64,000 nt of DNA from UBA1081 sp045636025 (GCA_045636025.1 JAZTWP010000005.1:1-64000); one strand, 5' to 3'. Counted from the stretch's first letter, positions 50,158 through 59,569 are shown. Translations and numbers: made by a program. The notes: a model not told the origin generated them from the sequence alone.

Positions 50158-51156
50158 ATGGAAGAAAAAATGATAACTAAAAATGCGACGGCTGTCTGTC
50201 CCGGCAGCGGTGTGCCTGATGATGAGGCACTTTCTCTGATTTCACGCTATGCACGGAACACTCCCGACGCAAAGGATATCTACACTTTTTCGGTTATTCT
50301 CTGCGACAATGAGATTGACCGTGACAACGAACGTTTTTCTGTTGAATCATTGACCGTTCTCAAGGATATGTTCGAAGGTGTAACGGGTATTTTTGATCAC
50401 AGTATGCGAAGTTCTGATCAGACCGCAAGAGTCTATAAGACAGAGCTGCTCCGTGATGAAACAAAAACCACCGCCGCAGGTGAAGTGTATACATATATAA
50501 AAGCATGGTGTTATATGCTCAGAACCGAAAAGAACAATCAGCTTATCAGCGAGATTGACGGCGGTATCAAAAAAGAAGTAAGCATAAGCTGTTCTGTGGA
50601 AAACAAAATCTGTTCAGTATGCGGAAAAGATATCAGAAGCCGCGAATGTAATCATATTGCAGACAGAAAGTCAGGCAAAAACAAGTGTCACGTGATTCTT
50701 GAAAATCCTACAGATGCATACGAATGGTCTTTTGTGGCGGTGCCTGCCCAGAGAAATGCCGGTGTTTCAAAATCAGTTGCAAAAAAAGATTTCTGCACGG
50801 AAAAAGATTTTGTTCAGAAGCTGTCTCATATGCTCGGTACAGTTTTTGATGAACAGACCGAAGCTGATACTCTCAGTGCATTCGGAAATGTGCTCGTAAA
50901 AATGAAAGAAGATGCAATGGTCGGCAAGGCAAAAAGAATTGAGGCTGAAAAGGAAATTATTGCGCTTTCAGCATTTACATTGCCTGATTCTGACTCTGCA
51001 ATGATGAGTTCTGTGCTCTCAAAAATCAGTACAGATGAAGTGATGATGCTTCATAATGCTTTCGGTGACAGAGCCGAAAAGCTTGAATCTTATACTCCCG
51101 GTTTTATATCGGAAAAAGCAAAAAATACAAATGATAACTCACAATTCAGAATTTGA
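50158..51156 (+). CDS. Capsid maturation protease-like protein
   Basis: 332 residues. FSVILCDNEIDRDNERFSVESL with GVTGIFDHSM is the opening of phage prohead protease/Mu gpI-like proteins; the HCVILENPTDAYEWSFVAVPA-type segment (His, Glu, Ser) comes near residue 180 and a zinc-like CSVCG/CNH set lies between. The C-terminal half is helical and could serve as scaffold. Protease activity is inferred. Confidence 0.72.
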   Translation: MEEKMITKNATAVCPGSGVPDDEALSLISRYARNTPDAKDIYTFSVILCDNEIDRDNERFSVESLTVLKDMFEGVTGIFDHSMRSSDQTARVYKTELLRDETKTTAAGEVYTYIKAWCYMLRTEKNNQLISEIDGGIKKEVSISCSVENKICSVCGKDIRSRECNHIADRKSGKNKCHVILENPTDAYEWSFVAVPAQRNAGVSKSVAKKDFCTEKDFVQKLSHMLGTVFDEQTEADTLSAFGNVLVKMKEDAMVGKAKRIEAEKEIIALSAFTLPDSDSAMMSSVLSKISTDEVMMLHNAFGDRAEKLESYTPGFISEKAKNTNDNSQFRI

Positions 51157-51169
51157 AAGGATGAATAAA

Positions 51170-51511
51170 ATGAAAATTTCAATGAAAGGCTACGGCGAAA
51201 ATACAGCAACATTCAATACAGACGGTATCGTCTGCGTTTCACACCCTGTAAAGATTACAGACAATTATACTGTTTCACCTTGCACAAGCGGAGACTCTTT
51301 TGCAGGTGTTGCGGTAAATGTAAAAAATGAAATTGCCTGCGTACAGCTTGAGGGCTTCGCAACATTTACATATTCAGGCACAGCTCCCGCAGCAGGTTAT
51401 TGCAATCTTGTTGCAGACGGCAATGGCGGAATCAAGGTTTCTGAAGACGGCAGAGAATATCTTGTCGTTGATGTTGACACAGCCAATAAAACAGCAGGAA
51501 TTATTATTTAA
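51170..51511 (+). CDS. Head decoration-type protein
   Basis: 113 residues from the ATG at 51170, 9 bases after AAAGGA. Beta-rich: NTATFNTDGIVCVSHPVKIT, GDSFAGVAVNVKNEIACVQLEG and a YLVVDVD end, the pattern of small capsid decoration or DUF2190-like proteins, which sit between protease and major capsid genes. Confidence 0.65.
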   Translation: MKISMKGYGENTATFNTDGIVCVSHPVKITDNYTVSPCTSGDSFAGVAVNVKNEIACVQLEGFATFTYSGTAPAAGYCNLVADGNGGIKVSEDGREYLVVDVDTANKTAGIII

Positions 51512-51525
51512 GGAGGAAATTAACA

Positions 51526-52533
51526 ATGTCAGATTTCAATAATATTAAACTCGAAAAAGGTATGTATGCATCTTCAAAGGGCTTTACCGCTTGTCTTGAA
51601 GAGATTGACCCTTCAGAAAACTACAAGGGCACACCCCTTGAAAACCTTGATGCTTTTCAGCGTCAGCTTAAAAGATTTGATATCAGAGTAAGCGGAAAAG
51701 GCTCTGATACAGTTGATAAATTTTTCCAGACAACCGATTCTGCGGCTCTTTTTCCCGAATATGTTTCAAGAGCTGTAAGACAGGGTATGGAAGATGCAGA
51801 TGTGCTTTCAGGCATTATCGCTTCAAAAACAGCAATCAACGGTCTTGATTACCGTTCAATCACATCTGTTCCTTCCGAAGATGACAAGGAGCTTAAAATT
51901 GTTGCAGAGGGTGCTTCAATTCCTCAGACAACAATCAGAACTCAGGAAAATCTTGTGACTCTTCACAAGAGAGGCAGAATGCTTGTTTCTTCCTACGAAG
52001 CAATCAGATTCCAGCGTCTTGACCTTTTTACCGTTACACTCCGTCAGATCGGTCTTTATATCGCAAGAAGTCAGCTCAATGATGCCGTAAATGTGCTTGT
52101 GAATGGTGACGGCAATAACAATGCAGCCGAAAAAGTGAATGTTGCAACAAGCGGAACACTTGATTATGCAGATGTTATTTCATTCTGGAATAAGTTCTCA
52201 CCCTATGAGCTTTCTGCAATGATTGCATCTCCCGAAACAACTCAGAAGCTTCTTTCTCTTGCTGAATTCAGAGATGCTGCGGCAGGTCTTAATTTCCACG
52301 CTACAGGCAAGATGATCACACCTCTCGGTGCATCACTTATCAGATCTTCCGCCGTGCCTTCAGATATGATTATCGGTCTTGACAAGAGCTGTGCTCTTGA
52401 AATGGTTGAAGCCGGCGGTATTATTACCGAATACGACAAGCTTATTGACAGACAGCTTGAACGTGCTTCAGTAACCTGTACTGCAGGTTTCTCAAAAATC
52501 TTCACAGACGCATCAAAGGTGCTTTCTGTCTGA
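51526..52533 (+). CDS. Major capsid protein (head cluster, HK97 fold)
   Basis: 335 residues, RBS AAGGAGG. After a flexible start come helices and the E-loop-like region TSVPSEDDKELKIVAEGASIPQTT and the long spine VTLHKRGRMLVSSYEAIR with RQIGLYIARSQLNDAVNVLVNGDG, all HK97-capsid-like. Codon use matches well-expressed host genes. The frame is intact. Confidence 0.87.
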   Translation: MSDFNNIKLEKGMYASSKGFTACLEEIDPSENYKGTPLENLDAFQRQLKRFDIRVSGKGSDTVDKFFQTTDSAALFPEYVSRAVRQGMEDADVLSGIIASKTAINGLDYRSITSVPSEDDKELKIVAEGASIPQTTIRTQENLVTLHKRGRMLVSSYEAIRFQRLDLFTVTLRQIGLYIARSQLNDAVNVLVNGDGNNNAAEKVNVATSGTLDYADVISFWNKFSPYELSAMIASPETTQKLLSLAEFRDAAAGLNFHATGKMITPLGASLIRSSAVPSDMIIGLDKSCALEMVEAGGIITEYDKLIDRQLERASVTCTAGFSKIFTDASKVLSV

Positions 52534-52886
52534 TGCCTGATTCACGAAAGGTTTTTGAAAAGCTGAAACAGTTGTGCCCCGCAGTTGACGACAGTGTTAT
52601 GCCGTTTTGCGAAAGTGCCGCAATTGTACTTGGAGAAAAGCTTCGGGCGGGTGTTGATGCGTCCGATATCCGCCTGCTTACAGCGGCAGCTGCAGTTGCA
52701 TACTGTAATTATGTGCTTTTCAATAATATCCCCGAAGGAGAAATCAGTTATTTCAAAGCAGGTGATATAACGGTGAGAAAAGGCAGTTTATCTCAGTCGG
52801 ATGCCGTTATCCGTTTCAGGGATACGGCGCTGAGCGAAGCCGCACCGTTATTCTGTGATGATGATTTTGTTTTCAGGGTGGTGTGA
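52533..52886 (+). CDS. Connector-type protein (head cluster)
   Basis: 117 residues, starting on the last base of the capsid stop. Helical (VFEKLKQLCPAVDDSVMPFCESAAIVLGEKL) with a short C-terminal strand, as in head-tail connectors. Named from size and position. Confidence 0.6.
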   Translation: MPDSRKVFEKLKQLCPAVDDSVMPFCESAAIVLGEKLRAGVDASDIRLLTAAAAVAYCNYVLFNNIPEGEISYFKAGDITVRKGSLSQSDAVIRFRDTALSEAAPLFCDDDFVFRVV

Positions 52887-52890
52887 CAGT

Positions 52891-53268
52891 ATGAAGATTT
52901 CTGATGTTTCTTATTATATAAAGAAATTCGGAAGAAACATTATGTTGGCGGATTCCGTTTGTGATGTTATTCAGCAGGAAAGGTGTATTCTTTCGCCTTT
53001 GCGATATAAGAACAAGATGTATCTTGAGGGGATCCCTACCGATATCGGTGTAAATGACAGCGGTTATTACCTGCTTATTGCACCACCGTCTGCAAAACTT
53101 GAAAGCCTTGGTGATAAAGGTTATCTGTGCGACGGTGAAAGAAAATACCACATTGACAGAATGGAGAAAATTTATTTTGGTGATGAAGTTCTTTATCTCT
53201 GGGCTGTGGTCAAAGAACATACAGACGGAAAATATCCGCAGTATAATCATTTTATTGAAAGGAGATAA
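52891..53268 (+). CDS. Head-completion-type protein (head cluster)
   Basis: 125 residues from the ATG at 52891 after GGTGGTGTGAC. Beta-rich (YYLLIAPPSAKLESLGDKGY, RMEKIYFGDEVLYLWAVVK), with a conserved-looking Tyr/Gly pattern. No family firmly recognised; the place is that of a head closure protein. Confidence 0.55.
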   Translation: MKISDVSYYIKKFGRNIMLADSVCDVIQQERCILSPLRYKNKMYLEGIPTDIGVNDSGYYLLIAPPSAKLESLGDKGYLCDGERKYHIDRMEKIYFGDEVLYLWAVVKEHTDGKYPQYNHFIERR

Positions 53269-53273
53269 GTAAA

Positions 53274-53732
53274 ATGTCATTGCTTTCTGTATTGCCTGAC
53301 AGACTTTGTGAGTGGTATTCGGATCTGCCGTCTTTTTCTGATTGTGCATTCTGTACACAGTTTCCCGTAAACTCAAAAAAGACACCTCTTGAAAAGCCTG
53401 TTGTTGTTTTTGGTGCAAAATCAATCAGAGTGCTTGATAACACAACAGACGAAACGGGTACCGTGATTACAGACAGCCGTATTGCGCAGTCAAAATTCAC
53501 AATCGGCATTCATGTGCCAAGAAGTGTCGGCGGAACGGGATGTTTTCAGTTGTTTGACTCTATTGTGGAGCTTCTTCTGTTCAATACATCTTTTTCAATC
53601 AGCGATGTTACATCTGATGAACTTGAATATATCAGAAATACCGATTCATTGTTTCTCAAGACAGTTTTTACAATAAGTGAAACGCTTGAGCGTGACAAGT
53701 CATCAACTGTATCATTTACAATTGAAGAATAA
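53274..53732 (+). CDS. Tail terminator-like protein (head cluster)
   Basis: 152 residues: a start helix (LLSVLPDRLCEWYSDLPSF) and beta strands ending LERDKSSTVSFTIEE, the plan of tail terminator proteins. It is the last phage gene; no tail tube or tape measure follows before the next host gene. Confidence 0.55.
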   Translation: MSLLSVLPDRLCEWYSDLPSFSDCAFCTQFPVNSKKTPLEKPVVVFGAKSIRVLDNTTDETGTVITDSRIAQSKFTIGIHVPRSVGGTGCFQLFDSIVELLLFNTSFSISDVTSDELEYIRNTDSLFLKTVFTISETLERDKSSTVSFTIEE

Positions 53733-53781
53733 ATAAAAAGCGGATGTTAAAAAAGCGCAGACCGCATAAAACGAGATAAAA

Positions 53782-53822
53782 AAGGGGGTTCTGCAGGTTA
53801 AAAAGCCTGAAGAATCCCCTTA
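53782..53822. terminator. Hairpin at the end of the head cluster
   Basis: AAGGGGGTTCTGCAGGTT and AAGCCTGAAGAATCCCCTT form a long, imperfect stem flanked by A/T runs. Confidence 0.5.
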
Positions 53823-53871
53823 AAAATACAAAAATCATATTTGTAAAAAAAATTTATGTTTTATGCTACAA

Positions 53872-53953
53872 ACAAATCTCGCCTCTCGACGTACCTTTGT
53901 ACGCCTTCGGGTAAATCAAAACAACGCATAAGCGTCGTTTTGACTCGATTTGT
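53872..53953. repeat. Folded intergenic element
   Basis: ACAAATC (53872-53878) and GATTTGT (53947-53953) enclose CGTAC/GTACG (53890-53903) and AAAACAACGC/GCGTCGTTTT (53918-53941). Such a nested palindrome has no frame and looks like a small dispersed repeat. It fills most of the 295-base gap between the head cluster and the MFS gene. Confidence 0.5.
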
Positions 53954-53983
53954 CTGTTCTGCATCTTTTTTCCTATCCGCTAA

Positions 53984-54020
53984 AAAACGGAGCTGTATTT
54001 TACAGCTCCGTTTTTTTTGT
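53984..54020. terminator. Bidirectional terminator
   Basis: AAAACGGAGCTGTA and TACAGCTCCGTTTT with a short loop, with A run on the left and T8 on the right. On the - strand it ends the MFS/GPH gene. Confidence 0.85.
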
Positions 54021-54026
54021 TTATTA

Positions 54027-55532
54027 TCAGAATTCGTTTTTAGCGATTTCTTTAAGTTCTTCAGTTGTTGCGTTTTCAATAAGACTGGCTTTCTGACTAC
54101 GTCTTTCGAACAGCTCTTTATACATCTGTTCTCTTGTTTTTGCAGAAAGAGGATAGAAGAACTTCGGAATGATACCAAGGCTTGATGAGATAATGGGAAT
54201 ACCTGTTCCCAGTGCAAATATCCACCACTTTGTCATGTCGGTCTGTGTGCCGACTTCTTTACCCTGTATGTAGCCGATTTTTTCCATTACAAGGTTATTG
54301 ATAATGCTCATTACCGCTTGCTGAATCTTACTGATAGTTGACATTGTAACGCCTGTCATAGCTTCTGAACGGTAGCCGTTCTTCCATTCACAGTAGTCCA
54401 TTGCCTCGTTATTGATTTCAGCGGGAATGACTCGTCTGAGACCGTATACGCACATTTCAAAGATTTCTTCAAGTCCCATAAGAGGAAGAATAATGCCTTT
54501 TCTCATAAAGTTCTTGTTGATTGATCCTATGCCGAAAACAAGCATCCACAACATATCTGTCCAGGCATCTTCAAAAATCCACAGCGCCTTTGTTGAGAAT
54601 CTCTTTCTGAGGGGTTCAACAAAGCTGTAGCTGATGAATTTTACGGGGAATGCGGGAATGCCGACGATTGTTTTCCATGTGATCGAACCGATAACGTCAA
54701 CATAGAAGTTTGTACGGCTTTTGCTGATTGAGAAACCTGAAAGGAACGATGAAAGCAGAGAAATAAGCATCGGTTTGTTGTTAATAACGGATTTAAGCGA
54801 TTGCTTGACCGTGGGTTTGCTGATCGTCTGTCTGACACGTTCTTTGCTGTGCATATAATAGTAAAGAATAAATGTTACCGAAAGAACCGAACAGCCGATA
54901 CCGAATGTTGCAAAGAGCTTCGGAAGTTCTATCTTGAGCACCTTGTTGATAACAAGGTCATAGAAAATACCGAATGCCTGCTTCGGCAGGTCTTCACACA
55001 GATGGCTTGCAAGGTTTGCAAGAGCAATCAATCGGGATCGTTCAATCGGCTCCGGTGTTATGGTTGAAAGGAAACCTGTTTTTGCAATTGCTGTGAATGT
55101 CTGAGCTGTTTCGGTAATCAGCGACATTGCAAAGAAGAATATGAATTTGGGAAGATAATCACCGGGAGTGTTGGGAAAAAGGAAAGGAATGAGCCAATAC
55201 CACATACCGAGAATTGACAGCGGAATTTCACCGAGCAATACATACGGTTTGAATTTACCCCATCTTGTTCTTGTTTTTTCTACAATAACACCGATGAATG
55301 TGTCATTAATAGCGTCCCAAATGGTTGAAATTGATGACTGGAGTGCGAGAAGACTGAAGTCGATTTTAACAACGTCGTAGATATAACGTTCTTTGAAATC
55401 GTCAATATTCATTGTGGCTGCTGCGTCGTTCAGGACGTAAGCTAAAGTTTCTCGCTTGCCGACAAATCTTCTGTTTCTGAGTGCAAGAGAAGTGGTTTCT
55501 TCTGTTACGGAAATTTCGTCAACCTTCGGCAT
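54027..55532 (-). CDS. MFS/GPH-type sugar transporter
   Basis: 501 residues with about 12 membrane segments. The start domain has the MFS_2/GPH feature NDTFIGVIVEKTRTRWGKFKPYVLLG (the D-P/T-R-x-R-x-G-K-F/R-P loop, described here by its parts), and a second half with RSEAMTGV, both used by the glycoside-pentoside-hexuronide carriers. The substrate is unknown, probably a sugar or glycoside. RBS AAGGTGG. Divergent from the next carrier gene. Confidence 0.82.
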   Translation of the reverse strand: MPKVDEISVTEETTSLALRNRRFVGKRETLAYVLNDAAATMNIDDFKERYIYDVVKIDFSLLALQSSISTIWDAINDTFIGVIVEKTRTRWGKFKPYVLLGEIPLSILGMWYWLIPFLFPNTPGDYLPKFIFFFAMSLITETAQTFTAIAKTGFLSTITPEPIERSRLIALANLASHLCEDLPKQAFGIFYDLVINKVLKIELPKLFATFGIGCSVLSVTFILYYYMHSKERVRQTISKPTVKQSLKSVINNKPMLISLLSSFLSGFSISKSRTNFYVDVIGSITWKTIVGIPAFPVKFISYSFVEPLRKRFSTKALWIFEDAWTDMLWMLVFGIGSINKNFMRKGIILPLMGLEEIFEMCVYGLRRVIPAEINNEAMDYCEWKNGYRSEAMTGVTMSTISKIQQAVMSIINNLVMEKIGYIQGKEVGTQTDMTKWWIFALGTGIPIISSSLGIIPKFFYPLSAKTREQMYKELFERRSQKASLIENATTEELKEIAKNEF

Positions 55533-55616
55533 CTGAACACCACCTTAGTTATATTTGTAATCAGTATAATATATAATCAGTATAATTTCAAGAGGAAAAA
55601 TCATAATAAAATTATT

Positions 55617-55673
55617 TTTTGTATAGAAAATATACAAAAATCTGTTGACTATTTTTTGTCTGATTGCTATAAT
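55617..55673 (+). promoter_or_regulatory. Promoter and palindromic operator of the MFS gene
   Basis: TTGACT (55645-55650) and TATAAT (55668-55673), spacing 17. Just upstream TTTTGTATA and TATACAAAA form a palindrome around 55617-55640, a likely site for a sugar-responsive regulator. Confidence 0.65.
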
Positions 55674-55725
55674 TTACAAAGAACACTATGTTCCGTACAT
55701 AATCAAGCGAAAGGAAGGGTGTCTT

Positions 55726-57615
55726 ATGTCAGATGTAAAAAACAATGCACCGGAGACGAAACTTAATTATAAAAAGACCATTCTCACTGGTTTCGGCTTC
55801 CTTGCAACATCAATTGCATGGGCAATATATGACCCTTATATTACACGAATTCTCAATAATCTTCTCACAAAGAGCGCAACCGTAACTGCATGGAGCGATT
55901 ATCTTGTGCAGAAGCTTCCGTTCCTTACAGATCTTGCAGCAGCTCAGGGTGAAGAAGTTGCTCTTGCAGGCGGCGGATTTACACTTGTTCCGTTATTCAT
56001 CGGTATCATAATGACCTTTGATAATATTTTCGGTGTTATTTTCCAGCCCACATTCGGTAAGCTTTCAGACAGATGCCATTCAAAGCTCGGCAAACGTCGT
56101 CCCTTTATCGTAGGCTGTGCTCCCATTTCAGCACTCCTCTTCTTCCTTATTCCTATAATAGCAAATAACACAAGTTCACTTCCTCTTACAATGATCTGTG
56201 TTATTCTGTTTGTTTTCAGTATGTCACTCTGGCGTGCACCTGTTGTTGCACTTATGCCTGACCTTACACCGCCCGCTCTCAGAAGTGAAGGTAATGCAGT
56301 CATCAACCTTATGGGTGGTGTCGGCGGTGCTGTTGGTATGGTTGCCGGTAAACTTGCAATTGCTCTGTGCATCTTGTTCACAGGCGTTACTGCTGCTCAG
56401 ATCACAGCTCAGGAAGAGCTTTCTTTTCCCTATGTTTTTGCAATCGGTTCAATTGTTATGATTATCGGTATGCTTGTTCTTCTCTTCTTTGTAAAAGAGC
56501 AGGATACAAGCATTAAACTTAAGGGCGAAGCAAATGCTTATGCTGATGCTGAAGCAAAAAGAAAAGCTGAAAAAGAAGCAAAAGCTGCAGAAAAAGCAGC
56601 AAGAAAGGCTATGGTGCTTTCAGGCGCAGAAAGAAAGAGTCTTGTGTTTATGCTTATCTGCCTTTTCTTCCTTTTCTGCGGTACAAACGCTATCACAACA
56701 TTCTTCTCACTCTTTGCACAGGAAATTCTTCATAAGACAGCGGCTGACGCTTCAACTCTTATGCTTATTTTCCTTGTTTTCTCTGCTCTTGCAGCTATCC
56801 CTGCAGGTAAAGTCGGTAAGAAGATAGGCAGAAAAAAGACAATTATGGCAGGTCTTGCAGTATTCCTTGTTGCATTTATGCTTTTCTTCAGCATATTTGT
56901 TGTGATGCTCGGTTCAAACAACCTTTCAATCACAAAGTATGTTCAGGTAAACGGCGCATATATTACTGTCAGTGATCAGATCAATGAGTACAATGCTGAA
57001 CTTTCTGCAGAAGCAAAAGATGCAGGCATTGAGCTTACAGAAGATGATGTGCTTACTGTAGACGGTTATATTTCATACAACAATGCTCTTGAACAGGGCG
57101 GTGTTGCAGCTTCAGAACTTGAAAAGTATGCAAAGCTTGACGCATTCATCGCTGAACAGACAGGTGAAGATGTTAAAGTCCTTCACGACGGTGTAATGAA
57201 TGTTGTTAAAGTTGTTCTTGAAACAGAAACTGCTACATTCTCAGAAGCAATGCAGATCGTTTCAGACACAGTCAAGGATATCACAAAGGTTCTCGGCATT
57301 CTTATCTTCCCCGTTCTTGTTCTCGGCGGTGCTGCAAATATGTTCATTACCGTTAACACTCTTCCCCTTGTTCTTGATATCGGCGGTATTGAAAAAGTCG
57401 GCACATTCACAGGCTATTATTATACAGCAACATTCTCAGCTCAGATTGCATCACCCATTCTTTACGGCTTTATAAGAATGTTTGCAGGCACATATATGTC
57501 ATTGTTCTATTACAGCCCCGTTGCGTTTGTTATGGCACTTCTTATGATAATCTTTGTTAAACACGGCGAAGCAGTACCCGACGAAATTGTCAAAGCGGCA
57601 GCACAGGACGACTAA
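55726..57615 (+). CDS. MFS transporter with large extracytoplasmic insert
   Basis: 629 residues from the ATG at 55726 (RBS AAAGGAAGGG). About 12 membrane segments; DRCHSKLGKRRPFI in the first half and KVGKKIGRKKTIM in the second are MFS loops, the first like GPH/sucrose carriers. A Lys/Ala-rich cytosolic linker lies near residues 265-300, and between two late membrane segments there is an extra hydrophilic stretch of about 120 residues (about 396-518), probably outside the cell. It stands upstream of a secreted hydrolase gene and likely imports the released sugar. Confidence 0.82.
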   Translation: MSDVKNNAPETKLNYKKTILTGFGFLATSIAWAIYDPYITRILNNLLTKSATVTAWSDYLVQKLPFLTDLAAAQGEEVALAGGGFTLVPLFIGIIMTFDNIFGVIFQPTFGKLSDRCHSKLGKRRPFIVGCAPISALLFFLIPIIANNTSSLPLTMICVILFVFSMSLWRAPVVALMPDLTPPALRSEGNAVINLMGGVGGAVGMVAGKLAIALCILFTGVTAAQITAQEELSFPYVFAIGSIVMIIGMLVLLFFVKEQDTSIKLKGEANAYADAEAKRKAEKEAKAAEKAARKAMVLSGAERKSLVFMLICLFFLFCGTNAITTFFSLFAQEILHKTAADASTLMLIFLVFSALAAIPAGKVGKKIGRKKTIMAGLAVFLVAFMLFFSIFVVMLGSNNLSITKYVQVNGAYITVSDQINEYNAELSAEAKDAGIELTEDDVLTVDGYISYNNALEQGGVAASELEKYAKLDAFIAEQTGEDVKVLHDGVMNVVKVVLETETATFSEAMQIVSDTVKDITKVLGILIFPVLVLGGAANMFITVNTLPLVLDIGGIEKVGTFTGYYYTATFSAQIASPILYGFIRMFAGTYMSLFYYSPVAFVMALLMIIFVKHGEAVPDEIVKAAAQDD

Positions 57616-57634
57616 AAATCAGGAGGAATAAATA

Positions 57635-59419
57635 ATGAAAAGTAAAATGAAAAAGGCACTCAGTATACTTCTCAGCGTTGTTCTTTGTTTTTCTGTTTTT
57701 GTAATTACAGGTTCTGCAAAAGAACCTTGTGATTGCGGAAATACTCCTTCAATCATCGTACCCGGTCTTATGCAGTCAGCAACTTATCTTTATAATGATG
57801 ACGGCACAATCAATACTGATTACGAAGCACCTTTCTTCCTTGAAGATACAGGTTCAATTGTAATGACTGCACTCAAGAACGTTCTCGCTCCTCTTGTAAA
57901 AGTTCTTCTCACTCAGCAGGATGCAGACGGTAAGTTTGCACAGGCTTTTGCAGATACACTCGGTTCAATTCTCGGTGAAAGAATCAGAGCAGACGAAAAC
58001 GGCAACGGCATTTACAATGTTGAAGCAGATCTGTACAAGGGCAGCTTTGCAGACTGCACACCCGAACAGCAGGCTCACATTCTTAACAATGTTCCTATCC
58101 AGAGCTTTCTTGATGCAGCAGGTGAAGATCACCTTTACTACTTCTCATACAACTCATTCGGCAATCTTGATCAGATTACAGCAAGACTCTATAACCTTGT
58201 TCAGCAGGTAAAAGAAGAAACAGGTCACGACAAGGTAAATCTTGTTCCTATCAGCCAGGGCGGTGTTGTTACAAACAACCTTCTTGAGCTCTATCCCGAC
58301 GTTGTTGATTCATTCGAAAAGATGGTTTATGTTATTCCTTGTCTTGACGGTACAGCAATCATCAGCGACCTTTATGTAAACGGTCTTCTTGACGACCCCG
58401 ATGCTATTTACGGTTATATGATTCCCGAACTTCTCGGCGATGATATGACAAGTAAACTTGTTAAGATTGTTCTTCGTATTCTCCCTGAAACTGTTGTTCA
58501 GGATATGCTTGACAGAGCAGTTGACACACTTTTCGGTGTTACACTCAAAAACAACACAACAATGTGGGCATTCCTTAAAACAAAGGATTATCAGATTGCT
58601 GCAGACAAATACCTCTCAGGTGAAGAAAATGCAGAAATCCGTCGTCAGACAGATTCTTACCAGAAGGCAAGAGAAAATTCAGACGCAAACATACTCAGAG
58701 CTATTGAACACGGTGTTCAGGTCTTCAATATTGTTGATTACAATGTAAATCTTTACCCCATCGTTGATTCATGGAATCAGATCAATGCAGACGGTGTTAT
58801 TGACCTTGATTCGACATCAATGGGCGCATATGCCGCTCCCGTAGGTGAAACTCTTCCCGAGGGTTATACACAGCAGGGTAACGATTTCGGTACTTGTGCA
58901 GATCCCTCTCACAAGCATATCGACCCCTATAACATCGTTGACGCATCAACAGGTCTTATTCCCGACCATACATTCTATTTCTACAATGCTCCTCACGAAG
59001 AAACAGGCAGAAATGATGTTCTTATCGGACTTATCGTTGATATCCTTCTTGATGATAACTTCACATCAGTTTACAGCTATCCCGAAAAGTATCCTCAGTT
59101 CAATGAAGCAAGACGCGGCAGAGACCTGAGAAATCTTTCAGCCAGAGCACACACTCTTCTTGAAAATGCAGGTGAAGACGAATATCCCGAACTCCGTGCA
59201 GCACTTGCAAAGGTTGATGAACTTATTCCTCAGACAGTTGTCAACTACGAAGAAACAAATGCTGCCAAGGCAGAACTTGAAATGCAGTTCAAGATTGCAA
59301 ACGGTGAAGCTGTGACAGCACAGAAGAGTGTATTTGACACATTGCTTGAAAAGATAGTTGATGTTGTTTACAACTATGTTGAAGCAAACTACGCAAACAA
59401 GAGTTTTTCAGGTAACTAA
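57635..59419 (+). CDS. Secreted alpha/beta hydrolase (lipase/esterase-like)
   Basis: 594 residues, RBS AGGAGG, 19 bases after the transporter stop. Signal peptide (1-28, LSILLSVVLCFSVFVITGSA). The nucleophile elbow is VPISQGGVVTNNL (near residue 208), x-S-x-G, after a GLMQSATYLY oxyanion-like region near the start; possible acid and base follow in YNVNLYPIVDSW and HTFYFYNAPHEETGRNDVL. The C-terminal 80 residues are helical. Probably an extracellular esterase; substrate unknown. Confidence 0.7.
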   Translation: MKSKMKKALSILLSVVLCFSVFVITGSAKEPCDCGNTPSIIVPGLMQSATYLYNDDGTINTDYEAPFFLEDTGSIVMTALKNVLAPLVKVLLTQQDADGKFAQAFADTLGSILGERIRADENGNGIYNVEADLYKGSFADCTPEQQAHILNNVPIQSFLDAAGEDHLYYFSYNSFGNLDQITARLYNLVQQVKEETGHDKVNLVPISQGGVVTNNLLELYPDVVDSFEKMVYVIPCLDGTAIISDLYVNGLLDDPDAIYGYMIPELLGDDMTSKLVKIVLRILPETVVQDMLDRAVDTLFGVTLKNNTTMWAFLKTKDYQIAADKYLSGEENAEIRRQTDSYQKARENSDANILRAIEHGVQVFNIVDYNVNLYPIVDSWNQINADGVIDLDSTSMGAYAAPVGETLPEGYTQQGNDFGTCADPSHKHIDPYNIVDASTGLIPDHTFYFYNAPHEETGRNDVLIGLIVDILLDDNFTSVYSYPEKYPQFNEARRGRDLRNLSARAHTLLENAGEDEYPELRAALAKVDELIPQTVVNYEETNAAKAELEMQFKIANGEAVTAQKSVFDTLLEKIVDVVYNYVEANYANKSFSGN

Positions 59420-59424
59420 AACGT

Positions 59425-59466
59425 AAAAACAACAGCGTATTGCATCTGCAATGCGCTGTTGTTTTT
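59425..59466 (+). terminator. Terminator of the transporter-hydrolase operon
   Basis: AAAAACAACAGCG and CGCTGTTGTTTTT are perfect complements with an inner TTGCA/TGCAA; the T tract follows directly. Confidence 0.88.
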
Positions 59467-59477
59467 TCAGAAAACGC

Positions 59478-59507
59478 TTGACAAGTTTTTCGCGGGGAGG
59501 GTATAAT
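59478..59507 (+). promoter_or_regulatory. Promoter of the small dockerin gene
   Basis: TTGACA (59478-59483) and TATAAT (59502-59507), spacing 18, with consensus hexamers. Confidence 0.78.
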
Positions 59508-59569
59508 GTTATTATAAACAATGTGGATATTTTTGTCGCAAAGTTTATATAAAAAAGGAGGTTATAAGT

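Larger units (their letters stand above)
47269..53732 (+). mobile_element. Head-only phage gene cluster
   Basis: Terminase small and large subunits, portal, maturation protease-like protein, decoration protein, major capsid and three connector-type genes are closely packed, in order and without visible frameshifts. No integrase, regulator, tail, lysis or replication gene accompanies them, and no flanking direct repeat was found. Either the remains of a prophage or a retained capsid unit. Not related closely to the complete prophage: the terminases and capsids differ throughout. Confidence 0.75.

Noticed and set aside
47037..53990. Second complete prophage with att sites
   Set aside because: No integrase, regulator, tail or lysis genes and no direct repeat flanking the cluster were found.
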